64,000 nt of DNA from Haliclona indistincta (GCA_964017065.1 OZ024791.1:2861410-2925409), one strand, 5' to 3'; positions 16,301 to 27,200 are shown, counted from the stretch's first letter. A program made the numbers and translations. The notes: a model not told the origin generated them from the sequence alone.

Positions 16301-16806
16301 CCAGTGTTGCTCTGGAGGTATGACCAGTTATCAGAAATCAGGCAGTACAAAATGTACCAAATGGTAAGTTCAATGCATTTTCATCAATATTAGTATTATA
16401 TTTTTGTTTCTCTCACATATGCAATAGTTCAAAGAAATTTGAGGAAGCTGAAGTAGTCCAGGGTAAAGTCCGCATGAATTTTATGATAAAAGTGTGACAT
16501 TGAATATTTCCGTATATAGGTGCACTTGCTAATGTGAAGTGCTTCACTAACTCGCAATGTGCTGGCTCCTATTCCTCTAAGTCGACTACTCAATGTTGCT
16601 TGGGAGGTGGGACAAGTTATCAGAAAGCAGGCAGTAGAAGATGCAGCAAATGGTTAGTTTGATGTATCAACACACATTAGGCTCCAGTTTACTACAACTG
16701 TTGCTTTTTGGATTTCACTACTTATTTTGATAACCAGATAAATTATCTTTTCATTTCACTCAGTTCGTCATTCTATGATGTTCAGTTGAATCAACGAAGG
16801 CTTTGA
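13303..16806 (+). CDS. Secreted protein of ten six-cysteine modules encoded by tandemly duplicated exon pairs
   Basis: Exon 1 (13303-13399) gives a hydrophobic signal peptide (SGLTLLLLCVIIGY). Module 0 (13514-13649 plus linker 13695-13738) is divergent. Nine near-identical modules follow; their main exons start at 13975, 14317, 14612, 14907, 15268, 15563, 15861, 16231 and 16520, each 133 nt. Each is followed by a linker exon of about 35-41 nt whose first base completes the sixth Cys. The last exon (16764-16806) ends QRRL-stop. Cys spacing in the repeats is C-x5-C-x11-CC-x14-C-x3-C, with the core SQCCSGGMTSYQKSG. Every main-plus-linker pair is a multiple of three and flanked by the same phase, so modules can be added or lost without breaking the frame. 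A secreted or matrix role is inferred from signal peptide and disulfide pattern. I do not recognise the domain family. Confidence 0.8.
13975..16652 (+). repeat. Higher-order tandem repeat: three copies of a ~950-bp, three-module exon-intron unit
   Basis: Intron sequences show that modules 1, 4 and 7 are sisters (shared intron containing acatgtagttgataat... and a ttttttcctcatcatag acceptor region), as are 2, 5 and 8 (introns with cacatatgcgatag or cacatatgcaatag) and 3, 6 and 9. Spacing between sisters is 932/954 bp (modules 1/4/7) and 951/963 bp (2/5/8). The array therefore grew by duplication of a three-module block, not only of single modules. Confidence 0.85.
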
Positions 16807-17308
16807 TTCTTAACTCTCTGTTCTGGGAACACTGGACCGTGTGTGCATGTGTGCATTACTGTAGCGTGTGTGACTATGTGTGTGTGGGTGTGGTACCTGT
16901 CCATTTTAGGACTGTAATTTTATATAATTCTTTTCAAATCACAAGGAGTGATTAAAACACATCATTATCATTGTTACACATTACAGTGGTCATGAGTTAT
17001 GCTGGTTTAAGCATGAGAATGAGAACAAGACTATAGACTATGATAGACAGAGAACATCATGACAATTCATGGAACTCTCTTTGTAGTAGACTCTGCAGTT
17101 TGATAGAGCATACAGTAATGTTTTGTGCTGTTTATTACTGGTTTCAGTTCAAGTTATTTTCAACAATTATTTTGCAATCTGTTATTGCTAGCACAGTGCA
17201 TGTAGGCTAGTAACAGTAGTAACTGTTGTTCACAAAAGTGTAATTCAAGTTGTCAACATGATAGTGACTGGAACAAATAATTAAAAACTGTAGAGATGAT
17301 GCTATAAA
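16807..17308. other. Gene-free spacer downstream of the cysteine-rich gene
   Basis: Contains a short TG-rich microsatellite (about 16840-16900) and AT-rich sequence with likely 3'UTR and polyadenylation of the preceding gene. No ORF or repeat beyond this is supported. Confidence 0.4.
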
Positions 17309-18718
17309 AGTAAAGGAACAAGATGAGTAACACTTGCAGCATCTACATTATTGAGCAGTTAAAGGGTAACTGCGATCAGTTTTTTGTTGCATATGGTCCT
17401 GGGAATACCATAAGAACAAGAATATTGAAATATCATATAGCCCAAGTAATGATAGATCAAGTGCAGAGATGCAAGGTAATCAACATTTACATGTGCAAGC
17501 CGCTATAGTAGGGATACTTAGCTTTACTTCTGCAAGTGTTACCCATCCCTTCTTGTCTCTTTCTTTTTCAAGTCTTGTTCGCAAGCAGTTTATTGCAAAA
17601 AAACTTAATTTGAACAATAATTCTGACAAACAACTATTACGTAATACGAATCCAGCGCTAGCTTAGTCTGCTCCAAGAGTTCAGTACCTGTGTGCACATG
17701 ATGAAGTGATCTATTTAGCTGACAAAATCAGTTAGTCACATGATTTGTACTACTTCATGAGCTTCCATTCTTCTGATAGTAGACATTGATCTATTTTTTG
17801 CTGCATGTATCATTGGGTATGAGACACATGTGAGAGAGTTCATGCATCTTGCACACACAATCACTTGCATAAAATTGTTGCTAATTAACTACGAAGGCTT
17901 AAGAGAGCTTGTGATTTGCTGTTAAAGAAAGTTTTCGACATGAAATGTTTTAGCAAAACATTTCATGTCTTTGTTGTCTGTCTCATCAAACAAAGTGAAA
18001 GCCGTTTTTATTATCTGTAGTATCCACACAGTCTTTGAGCTTAGTATAGATGCTGCATCTTCATAGCTAGCTAGCACTATAGTGTCACTTCGATACATGC
18101 ATGTTGACAACTATCCTCCTCCTAAAGCCCCTTCCTCCAAACCTCGATTGAGTTGCTAATATAGAGCAATGAAGGTTTGAAGGGAGGGGAGCAACAGCTA
18201 CAGTATTACATTAGATCATGCAATAAAATACGATCGTTGAAATATTATCAATAATGTACAAGCTATGGTGCTAGCAACTTTACTGCTGTTATAGCTATAC
18301 CAGTAGTCCAACCTGCATGTAGAGTTCTTCAAAACAAAACAGCAACTGCAAACTGACTGTAGTGCAATACTCTCAGCTGGTTCCTATAATATATTACTGC
18401 ATCAACTGCTTGAAAGCTGGGAAACAGTTAGTACTACCACACAACCTTTATTCTTGGTTACAAATACAGGCAACGTGTTTCACTTTTATTTTACCAATTT
18501 TAAAATAAAAGTGTGATGGCACTTAGTTGAAACGACCCTAATGTGTAACGTACGATATAAATCAGCTTGTTCATTAGGACTAGTATACTGTCATCTATAA
18601 ATAAAATCTCTTTTTAAAACATGAGCAAAGTTCATTGGGGATAAGCATAAAACTGACAATAGAAATTTCAATTGGTAGACTATGACATAGCAACTGGTGT
18701 CTTTAGTTAGTTACTGGT

Positions 18719-19761
18719 TTAGTAACTTCCAACTATTATAGCGATTGCTATAGTGAGCAGCACTGTTAGTAGCCCCATTCCAATGTGTGTTGCAACTAGA
18801 CTGGTTCCGGAACAAGCTGAGGACATGGGATTCACGGAACACTCTTGCTGCAGATCTCTCATCAGCTGCAGTTGACTGGTAGAGTACTGTGTTGTATTTT
18901 CCCATTCTGAGATAGAGTGACAGCCACTACCAATCCCAGCAATGTAGTCCACTCCAAGTGAAAGCACTCTGTCCTGATTACTACATGAGATAAGTACATC
19001 AGGTCCTGAGACTGACAGAGATTGTCCAGTCTGAAAGAAATAAAAAGATGATATTCAGGATCCAATTAAGTTATTCAAACCTCACTTATTTGTACTCACA
19101 AATTCATTTATGTGTGCATTGTTTGGCTACATAATTATGTTATTCACTTATTCTAATGACCAAGGTTCTACTACAGCTAGTGCATGTAGATAGACTCACT
19201 GAATAATTTCCCTTGAACACCTCAACAATAGTCACCATGTAATGGCATGGTTGACGTGTGAGGTCGCAGCTTTGACCAACTGTCTCTACTCCACTCACTC
19301 CACAGTTCATCTGTCCTGTAGTATTGATAGGAGGCTCAGTGCCTGACTGTACAGGCATAACAGTTCGACCACCTGTAGAAAGTTCTGAATAGACCACTGC
19401 AAGTGAGATTCACTTACGGGCTATCTGATTCAAGGACAAGGAGCAGTTTCTGAATGGAAAACCAAAGCCTGAACCGCTCATGCATGCAGGAGTATTGCCT
19501 GGGCGTGGCTCTCAGCACGTTTCCCTGAGAATTGAGCGAGTACTGGCGACAGGAGAGGAGTCCATTGCTTTGATCACCGTCCGCACCGTAGCATTTGCAG
19601 TCAGCTCGAACGACTCTTGCTGTGTAGATGTTCCGTGAAGAGCGGAAAAAGGAACGGATTGTTTCTTCTCGAGAAGGTAACGGAGCCACACAGGAACAGG
19701 CGTCACTGATCGCCAGAAAGCATGCTAGAAGGAGCAGCGATGTCAAGGTGAGAGCTCTCAT
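18719..19761 (-). pseudogene. TIMP-like (NTR domain) gene, copy A, frameshifted in exon 1
   Basis: Exons on the minus strand: 19418-19761 (signal peptide, mature N-terminus CSCVAP), 19200-19372 and 18719-19030 (stop). A TIMP/NTR protein inhibits metalloproteinases through its free N-terminal Cys in a C-x-C motif, visible here right after the predicted signal cleavage. Compared with copy B, exon 1 contains a 4-bp duplication (tgcatgcatgagc against tgcatgagc), near 19482. It shifts the frame after ...ATPRQYSCM and leads to a stop just inside the intron. Exons 2 and 3 remain open and close to copy B (one extra Gln codon in exon 3). Unless an alternative splice restores the frame, full-length product cannot be made. 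A recent pseudogene is the simplest reading; a sequencing error is possible. Confidence 0.75.
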
Positions 19762-19886
19762 ACTTGATCGAGAGCTGTAGAGCAGTCTAGAGCGTGACTA
19801 TAACACTTACTGGAATTCGAGATGGAATTTGACAGCAAGCAAAATTCAGTTGATCGTGTACGTCTGTTTATTTCCGTCCCACTGTC
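19762..19886. promoter_or_regulatory. Divergent promoter between TIMP-like copy A and WDR4 5' copy A
   Basis: Only 125 bp separate the two start codons (19761 on the minus strand, 19887 on the plus strand). The sequence is shared with 24370-24510 except for a 16-bp indel (the longer form, containing ccattctatg, is in copy B). No TATA box is evident. Confidence 0.5.
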
Positions 19887-20336
19887 ATGGCGTTGATTAG
19901 AACATCGTGTAGCAGAGAAAGATTTTTCGTTGCAGTCACAAGTGGGAAGCGACTCCTTGTTGCAACACGAAGCACCAGGTTCGCATGTGTGCCGGCATCA
20001 CTAGCATTTAGTGTAATATCACTGCAGCTTCACAAGAAACAATGAGAGTAGTGTTGAATGCCATCAACTTGTGAAATCTGAGAATGAATCACAACTCAAA
20101 ATAATCGAATTCAGTCCAAATGAAGAGGTAATGTTGACTGGTACTTCAGACAAGCACGTTACCGTGTGGTCGACTGAAGACTGGAGCATAACAACAAAGA
20201 GGTGCATCGATAATGTATTTGTTGCTGGTGCTTCCAGTAGTGAATGCAGGGTTATTGGTAAGCGTGGTACAGCAGTGCAGTTTACTCCAGACAACAAGTG
20301 CCTTCTTATGGCTGATAGAAGTGGAGATGTGTTGAG
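19887..20336 (+). pseudogene. Duplicate of WDR4 exons 1-3 (copy A): orphan 5' half or alternative first exons
   Basis: Exons 19887-19978, 20028-20201 and 20250-20336 match the first three exons of the WDR4 gene at 24511-24964 with intact frame and splice sites. Coding differences are few: NEE against NGE, HVTVW against HITVW, MADRSG against MADKSG. Downstream WD-repeat exons are absent until 25694, beyond the second copy. So this is either a truncated, non-functional duplicate or an alternative promoter with first exons that splice across copy B to the common 3' exons. The intact frame and splice sites keep both options open. Confidence 0.7.
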
Positions 20337-21697
20337 GTATATGGAACATTTAGTGTTGGTTGTAGAATATGAAAATCCCTCAAACTACCTCTAAGTGAAT
20401 CTGAAGTGTAAGCGCTTGTAGGAAGTCTATGAAAGTCGCCGGGACTGCTTGCTTAACGACGAAAATCAAGAAAAAACAGAATAACAGCTAAAAATGAAAT
20501 AACAGCTAAAACAGCTAGCATAGAATACAGCTAATAAGTCCAAACTGATAGTGATCAAAAAGTAACAGGAACAAGTAAAGTAAAAAAGTTTTAATAAAAA
20601 AAACCCTGAAAAATGTAGAGATGATCTTGCAAAAGTAAAGGAACAAGGCTTGAAAAAGGAAAGGAATAAGATGGAATACTGCTTGCAAAAGTAAGGGAAC
20701 AAGATGGGTAACACTTGCCAAGCATCTACATTAATGAGCAGTATGGTTCTGGGAGGCTGGAAATGCCATAAGAACAAGAATATTGAACTATTATATAGCC
20801 CAAGTAATGATAGATCAAGTGCAGCCCAGTTTAAGTTGTAAGATAATCAACATTTTTTACATGTGCAAGCCTATTGTTGGGATACTTAGCTTTACTTCTG
20901 CAAGTGTTACCCATCCCTTCTTGTCCCTTTCTTTCTCAAGTCTTGTTTGCAAACAGCTTTTTTGCAAAAAACTTACTTTGTACAATATTTCAAACAACTA
21001 TTATGAATCTAGCGCTAGGTTAGTCTGCTCTGTGTGCGCATGATGAAGTGATCTATTTAGCTGACAAAATTAGTTAGTCACATGATTTGTACTAGTTCAT
21101 TTTGCAGCATGTATCATTGGGTATGAGACACATGTGAGTGAGTTCATGCATCTTGCACACACAATCACTTGCATAAAATTAAGGCTTGTGATTTGCTGTT
21201 AATGAAAGTTTTCGACATGAAGTGTTTAGCAAAAACTTGTTTTTGTTTTCTGTCTCATGAAACAAAGTGAAAGCCTTTTTTATTATATCTGTAGTATTCA
21301 CACATAGTCTTTGAGTTTAGTATAGATGCTGAATCTTCATAGCATAGGTAGCTCACTATAGTGTCACTTCAATACATGCATGTTGACAACTATCCTCCTC
21401 CTAAAGCCCCATCCTCCAAACCTCGATTGAGTTAGTAATATAGAGCAATGAAGGTTTGAAGGGAGGGGAGCAATAGCTACAGTGTAGCTATTAACAGTAT
21501 TACATTAGATCATGCAAAATAATATGATTGTTGAAATATTATCAATAATGTACAAGCTATAGTGCTAGCTGGTGCTAGCAACTTTACTGCTGTTATAGCT
21601 ATACCAGTAGTCCAACCTGCATGTAGAGTTCTTCAAAACAAAACAGCAACTGCAAACTGACTGTAGTGCAATGCTCTCAGCTGGTTCCTAAAATATA

Positions 21698-22290
21698 CAA
21701 GTAAAGTAAAAAAGCTTTAATAAAAAAAAACTGAAAAGTGTAGGGATGACTCTTAAAAAAGGAAAGGAACAAGATGGGATGATGCTTGCAAAAGTAAAGC
21801 AACAAGATGGAATAATGCTTGCAAATGTAAAAGTCCCAAGTATCCCTACATCAGCGGCTTGTTGTGACAACGTGCAACTGACAATTGCGGAATCCTCTTC
21901 CTATACATTTACAACCATCAATTACTTCATCGGACTGCGTCCTCCAAACACAGCTACCTGCAGCATATTTACCACTGTCAACTACTTCATCGGACTGCGT
22001 CCTCCTAAACACAGACACCTCTAGTTATTTTACAACCGTCAAGTACTTCATCGGACTGCGTCCTCCAAACACAGATACCTCTAGTTATTTAGAACCGTCA
22101 ATTACGTCATCGGACTGCGTCCTCCTTCAAGCCGCTGATGTAGGGATACTTGGGACTTTTACATTTGCAAGCATTATTCCATCTTGTTCCTTTACTTTTG
22201 CAAGCATCATCCCATCTTGTTCCTTTCCTTTTTTAAGAGTCATCCCTACACTTTTCAGTTTTTTTTATTAAAGCTTTTTTACTTTACTTG
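21698..22290. mobile_element. Fold-back element with ~165-bp inverted arms and a ~60-bp internal tandem repeat
   Basis: The left arm (about 21698-21866, caagtaaagtaaaaaagctt ... ctacatcagcggcttg) reappears as its reverse complement at about 22128-22290. The interior holds four copies of a ~60-bp unit containing cttcatcggactgcgtcctc, with cggactgcg at 21931, 21991, 22052 and 22111. No ORF for a transposase is present, so this is a non-autonomous element. A degraded relative lies at about 25310-25690 and solo arm sequence at 20495-20720. Confidence 0.8.
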
Positions 22291-22784
22291 TTCCTGTTAC
22301 TTTTTTGATCACTACCAGTTTGAACTTATTCTATGTTAGATGTTATTTCATTTTGACAACTCTGTGAGCAGCAGTAATTACTAGTCTAGCATGCAGATGT
22401 GAACGTGCACGGGTCTTGTGTGTAAGGAGTGTGGTCTAAAATAATCATTTAATATTACCAATCATTCAATGAAAGGTTTAAAATATCAAGTCCATGTATG
22501 ATTTGACAACATGATACTTGTTAGTACTGTAATGGATGAAGAGACTAATACTGACAACTCGATCATGATGCTGCAAGCCTAAATAGTTGGACCACGCCTA
22601 GTAGAATCTTGTTGATGCCAATATCACACTATCATAATTATATAATACGTTATTACACTATATAATAACGTCTGCCCGCTTCGCCAAAGGTATTTCCATG
22701 CTCAGAACAATCGCCTGATCAATCCTAGATGTCTGGAATCTCGATAAACGCTACAACAGCCAAGATCTGCAACGACTTTCCTGA

Positions 22785-22999
22785 GAGTCGCCATCTTGAT
22801 TTTCGTCGACAAGCAAGTAGTCCCGGCGACTTTCTTAGACTTCCTACAAGCGCTCGCACTTCAGATTCCCTTAGAGATAGTGAAAATGCAGTAGAAATGT
22901 ATAACAGTAGAGATATGTGCGAAAACTCATTTTCACACATGAGTAGCCGCCATCTTAGTTCGAGGTCATCCCTACATATCATTGCCGATTGGCAATGAT
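22785..22999 (-). mobile_element. Stem-loop element with AAGATGGCGGCTAC core, copy 1
   Basis: On the minus strand it opens with a perfect 10-bp stem (tatcattgcc/ggcaatgata, 4-nt loop, 22976-22999), then tgtagggatga and ctaagatggcggctactcat, followed by about 150 bp shared with 25034-25240. A single ORF-like reading on either strand is not conserved between copies. Confidence 0.65.
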
Positions 23000-23297
23000 A
23001 ATTACTGCATCAACTGCTTGAAAGCTGGGAAACAGTTAGTACTACCACACAACCTTTATTCTTGGTTACTAATACAGGCAACGTGGAATAAAAGTGTGGC
23101 GGCACTCTCTGTGTAACTCTATTATGTGTATGATATAAGTCAGCTTGTTCATTAGGACTAGTATACTGTCATCTATAAATAAAATCTCTTTTTTAAAAAT
23201 GAGCAAAGTTCATTGGGATAGCATAAAACTGACAATAGAAATTTCATTTGGTAGACTATGACATAGCAACTGGTGTCTTTAGTTAGACCATACTGGT

Positions 23298-24369
23298 TTA
23301 GTAACTTCCAACTATTACAGCGATTGTTACAGTGAGCAGCACTGTTAGTAGCCCCATTCCAATGTGTGTTGCAACTAGACTGGTTCCGGAACAAGCTGAG
23401 GACATGGGATTCATGGAACACTCTTGCAGATCTCTCATCAGCTGCAGTCCACTGGTAGAGTACTGTGTTGTATTTTCCCATCCTGAAATAGGGTGACAGC
23501 CACTACCAATCCCAGCAATGTAGTCCACTCCGAGTGAAAGCACTCTGTCCTGATTACCACATGAGCTAAGTACATCAGGTCCTGAGACTGACAGAGATTG
23601 TCCAGTCTGAAAGAAATAAAAACAAGATCCAATTAAGTTATTCAAGCCTCACTTATTTGTACCCACAAATTCATTTATGTGTAATAATAATTATGGCTAC
23701 ATAATAATGTTATTCACTTATTCAAATGACCAAGGTTCTACTACAGTGCATGTAGATAGACTCACTGAATAATTTCCCTTGAACACCTCAACAATAGTCA
23801 CCATGTAATAGCATGGTTGAGGTGTGAGGTCGCAGCTTTGACCAACTGTCTCAGACTCTACTCCGCTCACTCCACAGTTCATCTGTCCTGTAGTATTGAT
23901 AGGAGGCTCAGTGCCTGACTGTACAGGCATAACAGTTCGACCACCTGTAGAAAGTATAAGTACATCAGTGGTAAGTACCACATGAGGTAAGTACATCACA
24001 TAACGTAAGTAAGAATGAGATTCACTTACGGGCTATCTGATTCAAGGACAAGGAGCATTTTCTGAATGGAAAACCGAAACCAGAACCGCTCATGCAGGAG
24101 TACTGCCTGGGCGTGGCTCTCAGCACGTTTCCCTGAGAATTGAGCGAGTACTGGCGACAGGAGAGGAGTCCATTGCTTTGATCACCGTCCGCACCGTAGC
24201 ATTTGCAGTCAGCTCGAACGACTCTTGCTGTGTAAATGTTCCGTGAAGAGCGGAAAAAGGAACGGATTGTTTCTTCTCGAGAAGGAAACGGAGCCACACA
24301 GGAACAGGCATCACTGATAGCCAGAAAGCATGCTAGAAGGAGCAGCGATGTCAAGGTGAGAGTTCTCAT
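23298..24369 (-). CDS. TIMP-like secreted/membrane-anchored NTR-domain protein, copy B (intact)
   Basis: Exons on the minus strand: 24030-24369, 23766-23944 and 23298-23606, joined in consistent phase. The product has a signal peptide (TLTSLLLLACFLAISDA), then CSCVAPFPSREET, so Cys is the first mature residue, as in tissue inhibitors of metalloproteinases. Further NTR-like features are IYTARVVRADC, YMVTIVEVFKGN and a later DRVLSLGVDYIAGI segment, with many Cys residues. The C-terminus is a hydrophobic stretch (GMGLLTVLLTVTIAVIVGSY) ending the protein, which suggests a GPI-anchor signal or a tail anchor, not typical for vertebrate TIMPs. It faces WDR4 across 141 bp. Inhibitory activity is inferred from the C-x-C N-terminus; another NTR protein is possible. 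Confidence 0.75.
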
Positions 24370-24510
24370 ACTTGATCGAGAGCTGTAGAGCAGTCTAGAG
24401 CGTGACTATAACACTTACTGGAATTCGAGATGGAATTTGACCATTCTATGATTTGACAGCAAGCAAAATTCAGTTGATCGTGTACGTCTGTTTATTTCCG
24501 TCCCACTGTC
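24370..24510. promoter_or_regulatory. Divergent promoter between TIMP-like copy B and WDR4
   Basis: 141 bp between the two start codons, homologous to 19762-19886 with one 16-bp length difference. It presumably drives both genes. Confidence 0.5.
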
Positions 24511-27121
24511 ATGGCGTTGATTAGAACATCGTGTAGCAGAGAAAGATTTTTCGTTGCAGTCACTAGTGGGAAGCGACTCCTTGTTGCAACACGAAGCACC
24601 AGGTTCGCATGTGTGCCGGCATCACTAGCATTTAGTGTAATATCACTGCAGCTTCACAAGAAACAATGAGAGTAGTGTTGAATGCCATCAACTTGTGAAA
24701 TCTGAGAATGAATCACAACTCAAAATAATCGAATTCAGTCCAAATGGAGAGGTAATGTTGACTGGTACTTCAGACAAGCACATTACAGTGTGGTCGACTG
24801 AAGACTGGAGCATAACAACAAAGAGGTGCATCGATAATGTATTTGTTGCTGGTGCTTCCAGATGCTAGTGAATGCAGGGTTATTGGTAAGCGTGGTACAG
24901 CAGTGCAGTTTACTCCAGACAACAAGTGCCTTCTTATGGCTGATAAAAGTGGAGATGTGTTGAGGTATATGGAATATTTATAGTTTCTAGTGTTTGGTTG
25001 TAGAATATGATAATCCCTCAAACTACTGTAATAGTATTATCATTGCCGCTCGGCGATGATATCGGTTGACTGCGATTTAAGATGGTGGCTACTCATGTGT
25101 AAAACGAGTTATCGCACATATCTCCACTAACATACATTTCTACTGCATTTTGACTATCTCTAAGTGAATCTGAAGTGAAGCGCTTGTAGGAAGTCTATGA
25201 AAGTTTGCCTGCTGCTTGCTTGACGACGAAAATCAAGAAATAACAGAATAACAGCTAAAAATGAAATAACAGCTAAAACAGCTAGCATAGAATACAGCTA
25301 ATAAGTTCAAACTGATAGTGATCAAAAAGTAACAGGAACAAGTAAAGTAAGAGTGTTTTAATAAAAAATTGAAAAATGTAGAGATGACCTTGCGAAAGTA
25401 ATGGAACAAGGCTTGATAAGATGGAAAATGCTTGCAAATGTAAAAGTCCCAAGTATCCTTACATCAGCAGCTTGAATTGAAGTAGTCCAATGAAGTAATT
25501 GACGGTTTTAAATTAAAGCTAGAGGTAGCTGTGTTTTGGAGGACACAGCCCGATGAAGTGATTGACAGTTGTGAAGTGTTTCCGTTGATGTAGGGATACT
25601 TGGGACTTTTACTTTTGCAAGCATTTTTCCATCTTGTTCCTTCACTTTTCAGTTTTTTATATTAAAACATTTTACTCTACTTTCTCTCCTCAGATATACA
25701 GTACCAGATCTCTCTGATACCGACAGTCTCTTTCTGGGTCACTCATCTATGCTGCTGGACATGGTACTGTCTCTATGTTGCACTGATGTTCGATCCTTGT
25801 GGTCACAGGTTCTGCTTCATAACACGAGTGGTGGATTTGTTGTTACTTGTGATCGAGATGAGAAGATTCGTGTCAGTCATTTTCCAAACTGTTACAATAT
25901 TCAGACATACTGTCTTGGACACACTCAGTAAGCTGATATTAATTTAGCTTAATAATTATATTCACTGAATTCAGACTTGTCAGCCGGTTATGTAAAGTAC
26001 CTTCACACCCTCAGTTACTTCTCTCTGGTTCAGGGGTAAGTTCGGAATTAATGTATTTTGCTTTTAAGTTTGTTTCGTTAGGATGGTAGTGTAATTCTAT
26101 GGGATTGGTACAACGGAAGATCACTACATACACAAATGTGCTATCCTGCTAGCTCAGAAGACACAGTGAGTGTACAATATAATTATAGAGCTGATTTTTG
26201 CAATACAGTAAATTTTGACAGGATAAGAATTAATTTTTGCGATTTTGAAATAGTAACGTCAATTAAGGGCGTTTGCAAAATAAAAAAAACAGCTCTGTGG
26301 GTGAATAGTATCAATCCATATTCTTGTTGTTCAATACAGGATCCTCAAACTGTAACTGGATTAGTTTGTTCCAGTCATATTGAGAGTCCTTTGATAGTAG
26401 TGAGTTCTCAAAGGTACGATGCATCTAGATAGTTCCACATACTGGGATTATTATTTGGTGCAAAATGTACACTTGTAGTAAGTGCTTTTTCTTCTAGCCA
26501 TAAAGAGCTACTTGTGTTCAGACTGTCTGTTGAAGATCAGTTACTTGTCTCAGTTAGTACAGTTCCTCTTACTGCTGTTCCATGGTGCATTGAGTTTGAT
26601 TGGTTAAATCGTTTGTGGGTGTGTCTACACGATGTTGATGAATCGCTCCAGTGTTATGAGTATCAGTCAGAAAAGGTGCATATTATTGTAATCTGAGTGT
26701 ATGTTCATGTCTTGTGCACTGTAAACAATTTTATCTGCATGTTGATGAGTTCAGTCAGCAAAATTATGCTTTTTTCAAGTAGTAATAATTGTTTTTTTTT
26801 GTCACACACAGTTTTGCAAAGTATCAGCTAGTGAAGAACCAATTCTAGGAGCTCTTGGGAAATGGGAGTATTATTCTGGTCAAGTTTTATTATTATTTTT
26901 TACGGCATGGTTTACTGTTTTTGTTTTTGACAAAAGATTGTGTTGGAAAAGAGTTTGACTGGACAGCTTTGAGAAAACAGGAGTTTGACAACATGGCTGA
27001 TTACCTGGCAGCAAAAGAAGATAGAATTCGTGAACAAGCCCAGAAGAGTGGACAGAAATTGTTAGAAAACGAAAAAGCTCTAAGACCTAAACCAGCAAAA
27101 ATAGCTAAAGACGATAAATAA
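24511..27121 (+). CDS. WDR4: WDR4, non-catalytic subunit of the tRNA m7G46 methyltransferase (Trm82 family)
   Basis: WDR4 is a WD-repeat scaffold that pairs with METTL1 to methylate G46 in tRNA variable loops. Exons: 24511-24602, 24652-24825, 24878-24964, 25694-25763, 25809-25927, 25975-26035, 26082-26165, 26340-26413, 26498-26675, 26812-26878, 26937-27121. Diagnostic segments are CLLMADKSGDVLR, LGHSSMLLDM, VVTCDRDEKIRVS, CLGHTQ, LLLSGSG-DGSVILWDW and a Lys/Glu-rich tail with MADYLAAKEDRIREQ. In human WDR4 the matching parts are VLVADKSGDVYSF, LGHLSMLLDV, LTADRDEKIRVS and LLLSSSGDGTLRLWEY. Some introns are tiny (49, 45 and 47 nt); intron 3 (729 nt) contains repeat elements. AATAAA overlaps the stop codon, and VPS26 begins only 80 bp downstream. 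Confidence 0.92.
25034..25240 (+). mobile_element. Stem-loop element with AAGATGG core, copy 2 (in WDR4 intron 3)
   Basis: Begins with the stem tatcattgcc/ggcgatgata, then tttaagatggtggctactca and gtaaaacgagttatcgcacatatctc, matching the reverse complement of 22785-22999 over about 200 bp. The core has one change from GGCGGC to GGTGGC. Confidence 0.65.
25310..25690. mobile_element. Degraded relative of the 21698-22290 fold-back element
   Basis: Left part (gtaacaggaacaagtaaagt ... cccaagtatccttacatcag) and right part (gatgtagggatacttgggac ... cagttttttatattaaaac) are inverted with respect to each other, flanking one reversed copy of the ~60-bp unit (ggaggacacagcccgatgaa). It occupies WDR4 intron 3 up to its acceptor. 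Confidence 0.6.
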
Positions 27122-27200
27122 ATTCATAGTTTGAAACGTCATCGAATTAACTTTATTGTCAGCACGTGACTTTATCAGAGGGCGTTCCTGTGATGCAAAA

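Larger units (their letters stand above)
17309..20690. repeat. Tandem segmental duplication, copy A
   Basis: The order non-coding block, TIMP-like gene (-), divergent promoter, WDR4 exons 1-3 (+), Ser/Arg-like spacer beginning ctaagtgaatctgaag is repeated in the same order and orientation from about 20691 to 25410. For example, the strings near 17309-17370 (aacaagatgagtaacacttg), 18420-18480 and 18700-19100 recur near 20700, 23020-23080 and 23280-23640. Long stretches are nearly identical with scattered indels. Confidence 0.9.
20691..25410. repeat. Tandem segmental duplication, copy B
   Basis: Second copy of the block at 17309-20690, in direct orientation. It is longer because it carries a fold-back element (about 21698-22290) and stem-loop element material (about 22660-22999 and 25030-25150) that copy A lacks. 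The retained sequence includes an intact TIMP-like gene and the WDR4 exons that lead into the rest of that gene. Confidence 0.88.

Noticed and set aside
13975..16652. Possible assembly artefact or array of separate small genes
   Set aside because: Intron classes differ between neighbouring modules, phases are consistent throughout, and a single signal peptide and single stop frame the array. One gene is the better reading, though copy number should be verified.
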